In this document: one piece after another, positions 33,180 to 42,016 of the stretch
Layout of the letters: each line of letters begins with the position of its first letter
Numbering within the stretch: the first letter of the stretch is position 1
NCBI RefSeq assembly: GCF_041287255.1
Contig: NZ_JBGGTX010000004.1
Location: forward strand, 496,001 to 560,000
Length of the DNA: 64,000 nucleotides
DNA from: Tamlana flava
GTDB taxonomy: Bacteria > Bacteroidota > Bacteroidia > Flavobacteriales > Flavobacteriaceae
Direction: 5' to 3'
Position numbers and translations under genes: made by a program
The notes under the pieces: generated by a model
What the model saw: the letters and a program-made list of their open reading frames with translations, nothing else
Database searches by the model: none
What the model was told of the DNA's origin: nothing

Positions 33180-34940
33180 ATGATTTATCCAAAAATTCCA
33201 CTGGCTCAAACCATTGTGCAATTATGCAAATTGAAAGGCATCAAGCATATAGTAATTTCCCCAGGAAGCAGAAATGCACCTTTAACCTTAGGTTTCACAA
33301 ATGACTATTTTTTTAATAGCTACAGTGTTGTGGACGAGCGAAGTGCAGCATTTTTTGCATTGGGCATAGCCCAAAAAGCGCAAAAACCAACTGCTGTGGT
33401 TTGTACGTCAGGAAGTGCGCTGTTGAACTATTATCCGGCTGTTTCCGAGGCTTATTACAGCAACATTCCTCTAGTTGTATTTTCCGCCGATAGGCCAAAG
33501 CATTTAGTTGGTATTGGTGATGGACAAACCATTAACCAGAAAAATGTTTTTGACAACCATATTTTATATTCTGCAAATTTAAAGCTCGATTTAAAAGATG
33601 AAAAGAACGTGCCAGGGCATGAAGAATTACCCATTCTAAAAAATCTTGAAGATAAATTTGAACGACTTTTGGGGCTACAAAAGAACATTCAAACCCATAA
33701 TGAGGAAGAAATAAACAATGCTATAAATATTTCAATAAACCAAAAAGGGCCTGTTCATATCAACATTCCTTTGGATGAACCATTATATGAAACGGTTGAA
33801 AAATTAAGTGTTTCCCCAAAAACAATTGAAAGTCCGCAAAAACAAACCGAGATTGAAGACTACCAACTTCAATCATGTTTTGAGGACTGGAATTCGGCAA
33901 CAAAAAAAATGATATTGGTCGGCGTTAATTATCCGGATCAAATTGAAAAAAAGTGGTTGGATGAATTGGCTGAGGACGATAGCGTGATAGTCCTTACCGA
34001 AACCACTTCAAATTTGCATCACCCAAGTTTTTTCCCGAGTATCGACCAGTTGATTGCACCTTTAACAGATGAAGAGAAAAAAGAACTCCAGCCAGACATA
34101 TTGGTTACTTTTGGTGGCTTGATTGTTTCAAAAAAGATAAAACAATTATTGCGCAGATTTCAACCAAAACACCACTGGCATATTGATAAAAAATTGGCCT
34201 ATGACACTTTTTTCTGTTTAGAGAATCATATTGAGGCTACCCCAAACCAATTTTTTGAAGCGTTTTTGCCAAAAGTTACCCATTACGTAAAAAGCACTTA
34301 TAAAAGCAAATGGACCGATGTCAAGCAATATAGATTAAAAAAGCATAAGGAGTATCTGGAACAAATACCGTTTTCAGACTTTAGCGTATTCAGTAAAGTG
34401 CTAAAGTCAATTCCAAATAATTCCATATTGCAAGTAGGTAATAGTTCGGCGATTCGTTACACGCAGCTATTCAAACTTGATAAAAGCCTTGATGTTTATT
34501 GTAATAGAGGAACGAGTGGGATAGAGGGAAGTACTTCTACTGCTATTGGCTGTTCAGTGGTCAGTGAGAAACCGGTTGTTTTTATTACGGGTGATTTGAG
34601 TTTCCTGTATGACAGTAATGCCCTTTGGAACAATTATATTCCTAATAATTTTAGGGTGATTGTGGTTAATAATCAAGGTGGTGGTATTTTCAGAATCTTG
34701 CCAGGCCATAAAAACACGGAGAATTTTGACACCTATTTTGAAACTACCCATAAATATTCGGCTAAACCGCTTTGTGAGATGTATGGTTTAAAATATGAAT
34801 CTGTATCCGATGAAGAAAGACTAAAATTGGCTTTAAAATCCTTTTACCAAAAAAGCAATAGTCCAAAATTATTGGAAATTTTCACGCCAAAAAGCTTAAA
34901 TGACGAAATACTCCTAAACTATTTTGATTTCATCAGGTAA
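33180..34940 (+). CDS. menD: SEPHCHC synthase MenD (ThDP-dependent)
   Basis: 586 residues. It adds 2-oxoglutarate-derived succinic semialdehyde to isochorismate with thiamine diphosphate. N-terminal HIVISPGSRNAPLTLG, VVDERSAAFFALGIA and VCTSGSALLNYYPAV segments are typical MenD. The ThDP region is GDLSFLYDSNALWN, followed by VVVNNQGGGIFRIL. The length is close to E. coli MenD (556). Neighbour menF lies upstream, and together with the hotdog thioesterase this is a menaquinone cluster. Other men genes (menB, menC, menE, menA) are not in this window. Confidence 0.95.
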   Translation: MIYPKIPLAQTIVQLCKLKGIKHIVISPGSRNAPLTLGFTNDYFFNSYSVVDERSAAFFALGIAQKAQKPTAVVCTSGSALLNYYPAVSEAYYSNIPLVVFSADRPKHLVGIGDGQTINQKNVFDNHILYSANLKLDLKDEKNVPGHEELPILKNLEDKFERLLGLQKNIQTHNEEEINNAINISINQKGPVHINIPLDEPLYETVEKLSVSPKTIESPQKQTEIEDYQLQSCFEDWNSATKKMILVGVNYPDQIEKKWLDELAEDDSVIVLTETTSNLHHPSFFPSIDQLIAPLTDEEKKELQPDILVTFGGLIVSKKIKQLLRRFQPKHHWHIDKKLAYDTFFCLENHIEATPNQFFEAFLPKVTHYVKSTYKSKWTDVKQYRLKKHKEYLEQIPFSDFSVFSKVLKSIPNNSILQVGNSSAIRYTQLFKLDKSLDVYCNRGTSGIEGSTSTAIGCSVVSEKPVVFITGDLSFLYDSNALWNNYIPNNFRVIVVNNQGGGIFRILPGHKNTENFDTYFETTHKYSAKPLCEMYGLKYESVSDEERLKLALKSFYQKSNSPKLLEIFTPKSLNDEILLNYFDFIR

Positions 34941-35030
34941 ATGTGACTTGTGAATATTTTCTGTGTCTTAAAAAATGGTTACCTTTAAATTGGTTATCAA
35001 TTATTTACTAATATTAAAAATGAAATCATT

Positions 35031-35369
35031 ATGAGTAAAAGAGACGAACTAATTGCTAAGTACGCTGCAGATTTAAAAGAAAAATGTGGTGTTAATGCAG
35101 ACATGGATTTATTGACCAAAGTAACTATTGGTTGCGGTCCATCAATTTACAATGCCGATTCATCAACGGTTTCAGGTTCAGATGAATCTGAATTAGCAAC
35201 CGTAAAAAATAACTTTTTGATTAAAAAATTGGGCTTAAAGGATGGTCCGGATTTAGATAAAGGTATTGATGCGGTAATGGAAAAATACGGTAAGTCTAAC
35301 CGAAATAAGTACAGAGCAGTAGTTTATTATCTTTTAACCAAGCACTTTGGAAAAGAGTCTGCCTATTAG
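35031..35369 (+). CDS. DUF2853 family protein, 112 aa
   Basis: 112 residues, no signal peptide. The whole protein matches the small DUF2853 family: an N-terminal helix DELIAKYAADLKEKCGVN, an inner sequence LLTKVTIGCGPSIYNADSSTVS and a C-terminal helical part FLIKKLGLKDGPDLDKGIDA with KYGKSNRNKYRAVVYYLLTKHFGK. The family's role is unknown. Its own terminator follows, so it is probably transcribed alone. Confidence 0.85.
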   Translation: MSKRDELIAKYAADLKEKCGVNADMDLLTKVTIGCGPSIYNADSSTVSGSDESELATVKNNFLIKKLGLKDGPDLDKGIDAVMEKYGKSNRNKYRAVVYYLLTKHFGKESAY

Positions 35370-35390
35370 GCTTTAGCGCATAAAATAATT

Positions 35391-35422
35391 AAAGCGTTGC
35401 ATTTTTGTAACGCTTTCTTTTT
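35391..35422 (+). terminator. Intrinsic terminator after the DUF2853 gene
   Basis: Arm AAAGCGTTGC at 35391-35400, loop ATTTTT, arm GTAACGCTTT at 35407-35416 (one G-T pair), then CTTTTTA. Stem of 10 bp with a T-rich tail. Confidence 0.78.
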
Positions 35423-35480
35423 ATTGAAGTAGCAACAAGATTTATTTTAAGGTTCTTATGATTATAAAACAAGCTATTGC

Positions 35481-35488
35481 TACCTTTG
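35481..35488 (+). promoter_or_regulatory. -7 box next to the CvfB start (near-leaderless transcript)
   Basis: TACCTTTG is a perfect TAnnTTTG box and its last base is 4 nt before the ATG at 35493. Transcription would begin about at the start codon. The next in-frame ATG (35520) would have a normal leader, but the family N-terminus (KLGEINTMEILRETDHGVYL) needs the first ATG. Confidence 0.5.
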
Positions 35489-35492
35489 CAGC

Positions 35493-36323
35493 ATGATAAA
35501 ATTAGGGGAAATAAACACAATGGAAATTCTTCGTGAGACAGACCACGGAGTTTATTTAATTGACAAAGATGATGAAGAGGTATTACTTCCTAATCGCTAT
35601 GTTCCAGAACGTTTTAAAATTTGGGACAAAATGGACGTTTTTGTTTATTTGGATAACGAAGAACGGCCAGTAGCCACAACAGAGAAGCCTTATATTATGA
35701 AAGGTGATTTTGCATTGTTGCGATGCAATCAGGTAACAGATTACGGGGCTTTTTTAGACTGGGGCTTGGTTAAGGAACTTTTTTGTCCGTTTAAGGAACA
35801 AGCTTTTAAAATGAAACCTGGTGGTTGGTATTTGGTGTATTGCTATTTAGACGAAAAAACCAACAGACTTGTAGCTTCGAGTAAAACAAATCATTTTTTG
35901 GACAATAAAAATCTTACTGTTAAACCTTTTGAGGAAGTCGATTTAATTGTATCTCATCCTTCAGAAATTGGAATGAATGTTATAGTCAACAAAAAGCATT
36001 CTGGTTTAATTTATAAGGACAATATTTTTAGAGATCTAAGTGTGGGTGACAAATTAAAGGGTATAGTTAAAAAGATTCGTCCGGGTAACAAATTGGATAT
36101 TTCCATCGGTCAAGTAGGCTACAGAAACATAGAACCAAATGCTGAACGTATATTGAAGGCACTACAAGATAATGGTGGACAGCTTGCTCTTACAGACAAA
36201 TCTTCACCAGAAGACATTAAGGAAGAGCTTCAAATGAGCAAAAAAAACTTTAAGAAGGCCATAGGAACCTTATACAAGCAACGCAAAGTTGAGCTTAAGC
36301 CCGATGGTATTTATTTAATTTAA
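35493..36323 (+). CDS. S1-like RNA-binding protein, CvfB family
   Basis: 276 residues in the CvfB layout: an N-terminal S1-like domain (KLGEINTMEILRETDHGVYL), a second with YGAFLDWGLVKELFCPFKEQ, a third near 135-200 (VIVNKKHSGLIYKDNIF), and a C-terminal winged-helix segment (LTDKSSPEDIKEELQMSKKN). CvfB (Staphylococcus/Streptococcus) binds RNA and modulates virulence gene expression; a role in RNA metabolism is likely here. The gene ends 9 bp inside the convergent downstream gene. Confidence 0.88.
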   Translation: MIKLGEINTMEILRETDHGVYLIDKDDEEVLLPNRYVPERFKIWDKMDVFVYLDNEERPVATTEKPYIMKGDFALLRCNQVTDYGAFLDWGLVKELFCPFKEQAFKMKPGGWYLVYCYLDEKTNRLVASSKTNHFLDNKNLTVKPFEEVDLIVSHPSEIGMNVIVNKKHSGLIYKDNIFRDLSVGDKLKGIVKKIRPGNKLDISIGQVGYRNIEPNAERILKALQDNGGQLALTDKSSPEDIKEELQMSKKNFKKAIGTLYKQRKVELKPDGIYLI

Positions 36324-36743
36324 AGAAAAGTACCCCTTACTTGTTACCTTTTTGTAAACATTTGCAATGGCTTCGTAAATATTGTCATAATCAACTTTTT
36401 CTGAGGCACAAAAATCATTTTCCATTTCGGCATTCATTTTACCGGCAAGGTCGTGACCAACAACAGCATGGGCACAAATATTTTTTGCTTGTGTCCTGAA
36501 AAATGGAGCGTCCATTAAATTTACTGAGTACGAATTAATTCTATTGGCAATAACGCCGTAAGGCTCTTTTTCACCAAAGAAAGAAACAATTTCATCTATA
36601 ATGGATGAAGAATTGGTCATATCAAAATGCACCCCCTCGTTAAGTTCTACAACGGCAATATGGTTAAAGAAAAAAATGTTGCCAATATGATTTTTAACAA
36701 ACTTTAAAATTTGATTTGAATAATCAGATTCCGCTATTTTCAT
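36315..36743 (-). CDS. Hypothetical protein, 142 aa
   Basis: 142 residues, no signal or TM segment. The first third (FKKHIGNIFFFNHIAVVELNE region: short helix, then strand VAVVELN) and the GVIANRIN strand give an alpha-beta pattern that recalls a small STAS-like or SpoIIAA-like fold, but I cannot confirm it. Overlaps the end of the CvfB gene by 9 bp, convergent. The upstream gap of 204 bp leads to mnmE on the other strand. Function unknown. Confidence 0.6.
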   Translation of the reverse strand: MKIAESDYSNQILKFVKNHIGNIFFFNHIAVVELNEGVHFDMTNSSSIIDEIVSFFGEKEPYGVIANRINSYSVNLMDAPFFRTQAKNICAHAVVGHDLAGKMNAEMENDFCASEKVDYDNIYEAIANVYKKVTSKGYFSLN

Positions 36744-36947
36744 TCAGTTGCAAATTTATACCTACGTTGCACTAGAGGTTAATTTTAAATAAGACTGCAA
36801 ATATATCATGCAAGCATAGTAAATTAAAGTTAAATGTTTGTTAACTCCTTGATTGCTATATTCCATTTACGATTTCTGGTTTAGCCAATAAAGTTTTTGT
36901 AAAGAATGTTATGGCGGTTAACCTTTCAAATTTAGTATTTTAGCCAA

Positions 36948-38348
36948 ATGATAGATCAAGACACCATAGTGGCTTTGGCAACACCATCGGGTGCAGGTGC
37001 CATAGCTGTAATTCGTTTGTCTGGAAGCGAGGCTATTGCTATTGCAGATTCATGTTTTAAATCTGTGAAGAGCGCTAAAAAATTGTCTTCCCAAAAAACC
37101 CATACCATTCATTTGGGCCATATTGTTGATGCAGATAAAACCATAGATGAGGTTTTGGTTTCCATTTTTAAAAACCCAAATTCATATACAGGGGAGGATG
37201 TTGTTGAGATTTCGTGCCATGGCTCAAATTACATCCAACAGGAAATCATGCAATTGTTTTTAAGAAAGGGGTGCAGAATGGCTACCGCTGGTGAATTTAC
37301 CCTTAGGGCCTTTTTAAATGGCAAATTGGATTTAAGTCAAGCTGAAGCCGTGGCCGATTTAATTGCTAGTGAAAATGAGGCTTCGCATAAAATAGCCATG
37401 CAGCAAATGCGAGGGGGTTTTTCATCTGAAATTGCTAAACTGCGCGAACAACTTTTAAATTTTGCATCGCTCATTGAATTGGAATTGGATTTTGCGGAGG
37501 AAGATGTTGAATTTGCTGATAGAACCGAATTTAAATCATTAATTGAGCGTATCAGTTTTGTTTTAAAACGTTTGATTGATTCTTTTGCCGTTGGTAATGT
37601 TATCAAGAACGGTATTCCCGTGGCTATTGTGGGTGAACCCAATGTTGGGAAATCTACACTTTTAAACGCCCTATTAAATGAGGAACGTGCCATTGTTTCT
37701 GAAATTGCAGGCACAACCCGCGATACCATTGAAGATGAGATTTCCATTGGCGGTATTGGTTTTAGGTTTATAGATACGGCAGGAATTAGGGAAACCAAAG
37801 ATGTTGTGGAAAGTATAGGCATTAAAAAGACATTTGAAAAAATAGACCAAGCCCAAGTGGTCATTTATTTGTTTGATGTAGATGTTATTGCAAATGATAA
37901 ATTGAAATCACGCAACGTGGCACTGGAAATTGAAAAGATAAAAAATAAATACCCCCAAAAACCTTTAATTATTTTAGGGAATAAGGTGGATAAAATTAAT
38001 GATTCAGAAGTTGCAAATCTGAAAGCCCAAATACCAGATATTCAATTTCTTTCAGCAAAAACAGGAAGAGGTGTAGAAGAATTGACCCATTCGCTTTTAG
38101 ATTTAATCAATACCGGAGCACTTCGTAACAACGAAACCATTGTAACCAATACCCGCCATTACGATGCCCTGTTGAAGGCTTTTGAAGAAACACAAAAAGT
38201 AAAAGAAGGATTGGAAACAGGTTTGTCGGGCGATTTGTTGGCCATTGATATTCGTCAAGCGTTGTACCATTTTGGTGAAATAACAGGTGAGATTACAAAT
38301 GATGATCTATTGGGGAATATTTTTGCCAATTTTTGCATCGGGAAGTAA
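36948..38348 (+). CDS. mnmE: tRNA uridine-5-carboxymethylaminomethyl GTPase MnmE
   Basis: 466 residues. N-terminal tetrahydrofolate-binding domain (IVALATPSGAGAIAVIRLSG), a helical domain, and an inserted G domain with Walker A GEPNVGKS at 228-235, switch AGTTRDTIEDEI, DTAGIRET and NKVD. The C-terminal FCIGK motif with its Cys is present, as in active MnmE. With MnmG it makes the cmnm5 modification at the wobble uridine of tRNAs. Stand-alone gene, preceded by a 204-bp gap. Confidence 0.96.
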   Translation: MIDQDTIVALATPSGAGAIAVIRLSGSEAIAIADSCFKSVKSAKKLSSQKTHTIHLGHIVDADKTIDEVLVSIFKNPNSYTGEDVVEISCHGSNYIQQEIMQLFLRKGCRMATAGEFTLRAFLNGKLDLSQAEAVADLIASENEASHKIAMQQMRGGFSSEIAKLREQLLNFASLIELELDFAEEDVEFADRTEFKSLIERISFVLKRLIDSFAVGNVIKNGIPVAIVGEPNVGKSTLLNALLNEERAIVSEIAGTTRDTIEDEISIGGIGFRFIDTAGIRETKDVVESIGIKKTFEKIDQAQVVIYLFDVDVIANDKLKSRNVALEIEKIKNKYPQKPLIILGNKVDKINDSEVANLKAQIPDIQFLSAKTGRGVEELTHSLLDLINTGALRNNETIVTNTRHYDALLKAFEETQKVKEGLETGLSGDLLAIDIRQALYHFGEITGEITNDDLLGNIFANFCIGK

Positions 38349-38470
38349 CCACCAGTTGGATAAACGTATTAAGTTTATCTACATTAATTTATTTTGTTAA
38401 ATATACATAATATTCTTACACGTCAGAAGAGTTCTTAACGTAATTGAAACTGCTTTTACCTATTTGGGGT

Positions 38471-38812
38471 ATGTCTCATCTGATTTTCGAAAATATTTTC
38501 CAATTACTACAAATACAGGCAACAAAAGCTACAATATATAGTGAAATTTGTGATATGAAATATACATCCTTTTTTTCGACTATTGTAAAAGAGCAAGGAC
38601 AGCCCCATCTATCAAATGACCAGTTTAGGCGGATGATGAACATTGTACATTTGGAGTCCTATATTGACGCACTGTCCTTTTTGCAAAAAAAAGAAGGTCA
38701 TAGGCGATATGAGATGCTGATATTCAAAAAGCACAGAAAATTGGTTGAAAATACGGGTAATATAGAGCCGAAGCTATTGATGGAGGAAATGTTTAGATTT
38801 TCAAGAATTTAG
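38471..38812 (+). CDS. Hypothetical protein, about 113 aa
   Basis: Frame open from TTG at 38444; I prefer the ATG at 38471 (113 residues). No signal peptide. Contains a positively charged C-terminal half (RRYEMLIFKKHRKLVEN) and an aromatic-rich N-terminal half (HLIFENIFQLLQIQ). No motif is recognisable. It converges by 4 bp on a 64-residue gene, and the two unknown genes fill the space between mnmE and the SRAP gene. Small size and no known family make this a moderate call. Confidence 0.5.
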   Translation: MSHLIFENIFQLLQIQATKATIYSEICDMKYTSFFSTIVKEQGQPHLSNDQFRRMMNIVHLESYIDALSFLQKKEGHRRYEMLIFKKHRKLVENTGNIEPKLLMEEMFRFSRI

Positions 38813-39003
38813 TTTTTGATAATTCCGCAGAAATGAAAGCACTCGACATACTCATTTGGATTTAGTTCGCCTTGAGCCAATACAAAGCCGAAGCCGTTCC
38901 ATTTTCCCTTGGAAATACGGTATCCCTTATCAATATCCTGTATCTTTAAATTGTACAGCCCATGAATTGAGGGAATGTGCCATTGTAAATCTTTAAAATT
39001 CAT
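38809..39003 (-). CDS. Hypothetical protein, 64 aa
   Basis: 64 residues, no signal peptide. Tryptophan/tyrosine-rich: LQWHIPSIHGLYNLKIQD, SKGKWNGFGFVLAQGELNP, and a cysteine-containing tail YVECFHFCGIIKN. Probably a short beta domain. It is divergent from the SRAP gene with a 28-bp gap and overlaps the converging upstream gene by 4 bp. I do not recognise a family. Confidence 0.5.
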   Translation of the reverse strand: MNFKDLQWHIPSIHGLYNLKIQDIDKGYRISKGKWNGFGFVLAQGELNPNEYVECFHFCGIIKN

Positions 39004-39031
39004 AACTTTATAAAGATAAAATAAATCGCTG

Positions 39032-39799
39032 ATGTGTTACGATATAAAAGCAAATTTAGAGACGCAGTTAAAAAGAGCCAGGCAAAGAGGAGATGCCAGT
39101 GCAGTAGAGGAAATAATGGAAAGGTTAGTGCCGTATACCGATTTGCCAATCTACCATGCTTCTGGGTTTAGCCATCCAGAACTGCTTATTTATACTGATG
39201 AGTCTCCAGATTTCCCATCGGTGGCTACTTGGGGGTTGGTGCCGCATTGGGTGAAGGATGATGAAGGTGTTAAGAAGATTTGGAACAATACCTTGAATGC
39301 TAGGGGTGAGACAATTTTTGAGAAGCCATCCTTTCGATATGCTGCCGAACATAATAGATGTTTAATCTACCTAGATGGTTTTTATGAGCACCATCATTAC
39401 GGTAAGAATACCTATCCCTATTTTATTTATAGGAAGGATGGTAAGCCCATTGTCTTAGCTGGGCTATGGTCGGAATGGAGGCGTGGTAATGGCGGAATCA
39501 TGAACACATTTACCATTGTTACCACTGAAGGCAACCCCATGATGGCCAGAATACATAACAACCCTAAATTAAAGGGGCCGAGAATGCCACTGATATTGAC
39601 CGAAGAGGAGGAAGATAAGTGGTTGGCACCCATTGATGAGGACTTGGATAAAGAGGCTGTTATGGAGTTGATAAGGCCGTTTCCAGAAGAAGAATTGACA
39701 TCCCATACAGTTGCAAAACTTAGGGGCAAGGAGTATTTGGGCAATGTTGAGGAAATCTCAAAGGAGGTGATATATCCTGAACTTAATAGTTTATTTTAA
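39032..39799 (+). CDS. SOS response-associated peptidase family protein (HMCES/YedK/SRAP)
   Basis: 255 residues with the SRAP active site: Cys2 exposed after Met removal (MCYDIK), the ATWGLVPHWVKDD and NTLNARGETIFEKPSF segments, GFYEHHH near residue 117 (Glu) and MMARIHNNPKLKGPRMPLIL with His near 177. The family forms a thiazolidine crosslink between Cys2 and abasic sites in single-stranded DNA, shielding them. There is no linked lexA or polymerase gene. Confidence is high on family, lower on the exact name. Confidence 0.92.
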   Translation: MCYDIKANLETQLKRARQRGDASAVEEIMERLVPYTDLPIYHASGFSHPELLIYTDESPDFPSVATWGLVPHWVKDDEGVKKIWNNTLNARGETIFEKPSFRYAAEHNRCLIYLDGFYEHHHYGKNTYPYFIYRKDGKPIVLAGLWSEWRRGNGGIMNTFTIVTTEGNPMMARIHNNPKLKGPRMPLILTEEEEDKWLAPIDEDLDKEAVMELIRPFPEEELTSHTVAKLRGKEYLGNVEEISKEVIYPELNSLF

Positions 39800-39981
39800 T
39801 TTATAATTTCCATGGACATCAAAAGGAATTCAGTCAAGTTAGTTTTAAGGTCATATGTATACATAAAATAATAGTTGATTACAATTCTAATTTCACAACA
39901 TTACTTATTGTTTTCTCTTAATTTGGTTTGCCCTACTAAACATGTCTTACTTAAATATGAAGGTTATTCTATTCTTTTTTA

Positions 39982-39989
39982 TAGATTTG
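39982..39989 (+). promoter_or_regulatory. Candidate -7 box upstream of the ECF sigma gene
   Basis: TAGATTTG is a perfect TAnnTTTG box ending 22 bp before the ATG at 40012. No clear -33 element (TTTG) is seen at the usual distance, so this promoter may be weak or activator-dependent. Confidence 0.35.
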
Positions 39990-40011
39990 TTACAATCCCT
40001 AAGACATAAAT

Positions 40012-40569
40012 ATGAATCTCATTTTAGAAGAGATAAGCAAACAGAATAGGCGAGTTTTTAAAAACGTCTTTAATAAGCACTATAAGGAGTTAGTAATTTA
40101 TGCAAATGGTTATCTTTTTGACCAGCCTTCGAGCGAGGATATTGTGCAAGAAGTTTTTATTTATTTATGGGAGAATGCCAATAAATTGGAAGTGAAAAGG
40201 TCTCTTAAAGCATATTTATACACAATGGTTCGAAATAGGTGTATTAACTACTTAAAATCTATTAAGATTACAGATAATTATGAGTTTCTTGAATTTAATA
40301 TCAATTTAATCACTGAACAAGTTTTTGATTCAACTTCGGAAGAAGATAAAAGGATAGTTTATCATCAGATTTTAAAATTGGTTGACACGTTTCCAGAAGG
40401 AATGCAAAAGGTTGTAAAGTTAAAGTTTTTACACAACTATAAGTACTCTGAAATAGCGGATGAGTTGGGAATATCTATAAACACAGTTAAAACGCAACTT
40501 AAGCGAGCAAAACTAAAAATTGCCGAATTGGTAACTTCACTATTAATTTTATTGCAAATCAATCATTAA
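40012..40569 (+). CDS. RNA polymerase ECF sigma-70 factor (PUL-linked)
   Basis: 185 residues. Region 2 is YKELVIYANGYLFDQPSSED, then IVQEVFIYLWENANKLEVK and YLYTMVRNRCINYLKS. Region 4 is GMQKVVKLKFLHNYKYSEIA followed by DELGISINTVKTQLKRAK, the HTH. Fits the Bacteroidetes SusC/FecR-associated ECF group. Starts the PUL, with the FecR gene 123 bp downstream. It should be held by FecR and released when the SusC STN domain signals substrate uptake. Confidence 0.93.
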   Translation: MNLILEEISKQNRRVFKNVFNKHYKELVIYANGYLFDQPSSEDIVQEVFIYLWENANKLEVKRSLKAYLYTMVRNRCINYLKSIKITDNYEFLEFNINLITEQVFDSTSEEDKRIVYHQILKLVDTFPEGMQKVVKLKFLHNYKYSEIADELGISINTVKTQLKRAKLKIAELVTSLLILLQINH

Positions 40570-40692
40570 AAGCTAACTTTTTTATCAACTCGATAAATTT
40601 TTTCACAATAAATTTTAAAATTCTTTCCTTTTTTTGTCACCCATTTTGAATTTTAATTGTCTCACTAATAGAAAGGCCCTTAAAAGAAGAAA

Positions 40693-41829
40693 ATGGAATT
40701 TAAGTTAATAATAAAGAAACTCAACAATAAACTTACGCCTGAGGAAGAGGTTATTTTTTCTAAGTGGTTTAACGAGTCCAGAAAACATAAAGATTTTTTC
40801 ACTTCTGTAAAATCTAATTACAAAATAAAATTGGATGATATTGATGTTGAAAAGGCTTGGTTAAAAATTCAAGATAGTCTAAATAAACCAAAGAAAGAAA
40901 GAAAGTACTGGAAGTACGCAGCTGCTGCTATTGTCGTTGGATTAGTTACTACAACTTATTTCTTTAAAGATAAATTTTCAAATTCTTCCTTAAATGAAAC
41001 TCCAATTCCAGTAATAGCAGATAACCCAATTTTACCTGGTTCGGATAAGGCAATTTTAACTCTTGATGACGGGTCTTCTGTTGAACTTGAAAAAGGTAAT
41101 TCCTATAATTCTCAAACGGTAGTGAGTAATGGTGAAAAAATTGAATATAATTCAGTTGATACGGGTTCGAGAGAAATCAAGTATAATTATTTAACTATAC
41201 CAAGAGGAGGCCAGTTTTACGTTATTTTATCTGATGGTACAAAAGTCTGGTTAAACTCAGAAACGCAATTAAAGTACCCAGTTGCTTTTGTAAAAGGGCT
41301 GAACCGTCAGGTAGAACTTGTATATGGAGAGGCCTATTTTGATGTTTCACCGAGTTCCGAGCATAACGGCTCTAAATTCATAGTAACTAACAATTCACAA
41401 GAAGTTGAGGTTTTAGGTACTGAATTCAATATTAAGGCCTACAAAGACGAAAACAATGTTTACACCACCTTAGTTGAGGGAAGAGTTATGCTTGACATTG
41501 ATGGAAAAAAACAAAATTTATCTCCAAATGAACAATCAAACTATGACACTTTAAATGGCTCTTTGAACGTGGAAATCGTTGATGTTGATTCTGAGATATC
41601 TTGGAAGAACGGGGTTTTTAGTTTCAAAGGAAAACCATTGAAGGAAATTATGAAAGTTATATCTAGATGGTATGACGTCGAGGTTATATTTAAAAATAAG
41701 GATCTTGAACAAATTAAATTCAAAGGAATTTTAAGCAAGCACCAAAGTATTGAGGAAATTTTATCAATTATAACATCAAGTAGTATTAATAAGTATGAAA
41801 TAGTGGATAAAAAAATATTTTTAGAATAA
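40693..41829 (+). CDS. FecR-type anti-sigma factor
   Basis: 378 residues: an N-terminal cytoplasmic sigma-binding part (about 1-70), one TM segment at about 77-92 (KYAAAAIVVGLVTTTYFF), and a periplasmic FecR domain (IPRGGQFYVILSDGTKVWLN, LVYGEAYFDVSPSSEHNG, VTNNSQEVEVLGTEFNIKAY). The C-terminal domain (FKGKPLKEIMKVISRWYDVE) is of the DUF4974 type. Together with the ECF sigma gene and the STN-bearing SusC it completes the trans-envelope regulation module of Bacteroidetes PULs. Confidence 0.93.
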   Translation: MEFKLIIKKLNNKLTPEEEVIFSKWFNESRKHKDFFTSVKSNYKIKLDDIDVEKAWLKIQDSLNKPKKERKYWKYAAAAIVVGLVTTTYFFKDKFSNSSLNETPIPVIADNPILPGSDKAILTLDDGSSVELEKGNSYNSQTVVSNGEKIEYNSVDTGSREIKYNYLTIPRGGQFYVILSDGTKVWLNSETQLKYPVAFVKGLNRQVELVYGEAYFDVSPSSEHNGSKFIVTNNSQEVEVLGTEFNIKAYKDENNVYTTLVEGRVMLDIDGKKQNLSPNEQSNYDTLNGSLNVEIVDVDSEISWKNGVFSFKGKPLKEIMKVISRWYDVEVIFKNKDLEQIKFKGILSKHQSIEEILSIITSSSINKYEIVDKKIFLE

Positions 41830-42016
41830 AATTTCCTAAAGGAAGACTTTAAATAAACTAACTAAAATCAAAAAAACTAGCAAGCCTATGATATAAAAAA
41901 ACATTAAAAAGAAAAGAGGATAAAGTTTGTTTAACCGGGAAGTATAACGCTTTACCCTCTATAGATTATTACCAATTAATTAATATTTATTAACTAACTA
42001 AATAATACGCAAATTT

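Noticed and set aside
37337..37864. 175-residue minus-strand frame inside mnmE
   Set aside because: Serine-rich shadow opposite the MnmE G domain. The sense frame is certain.
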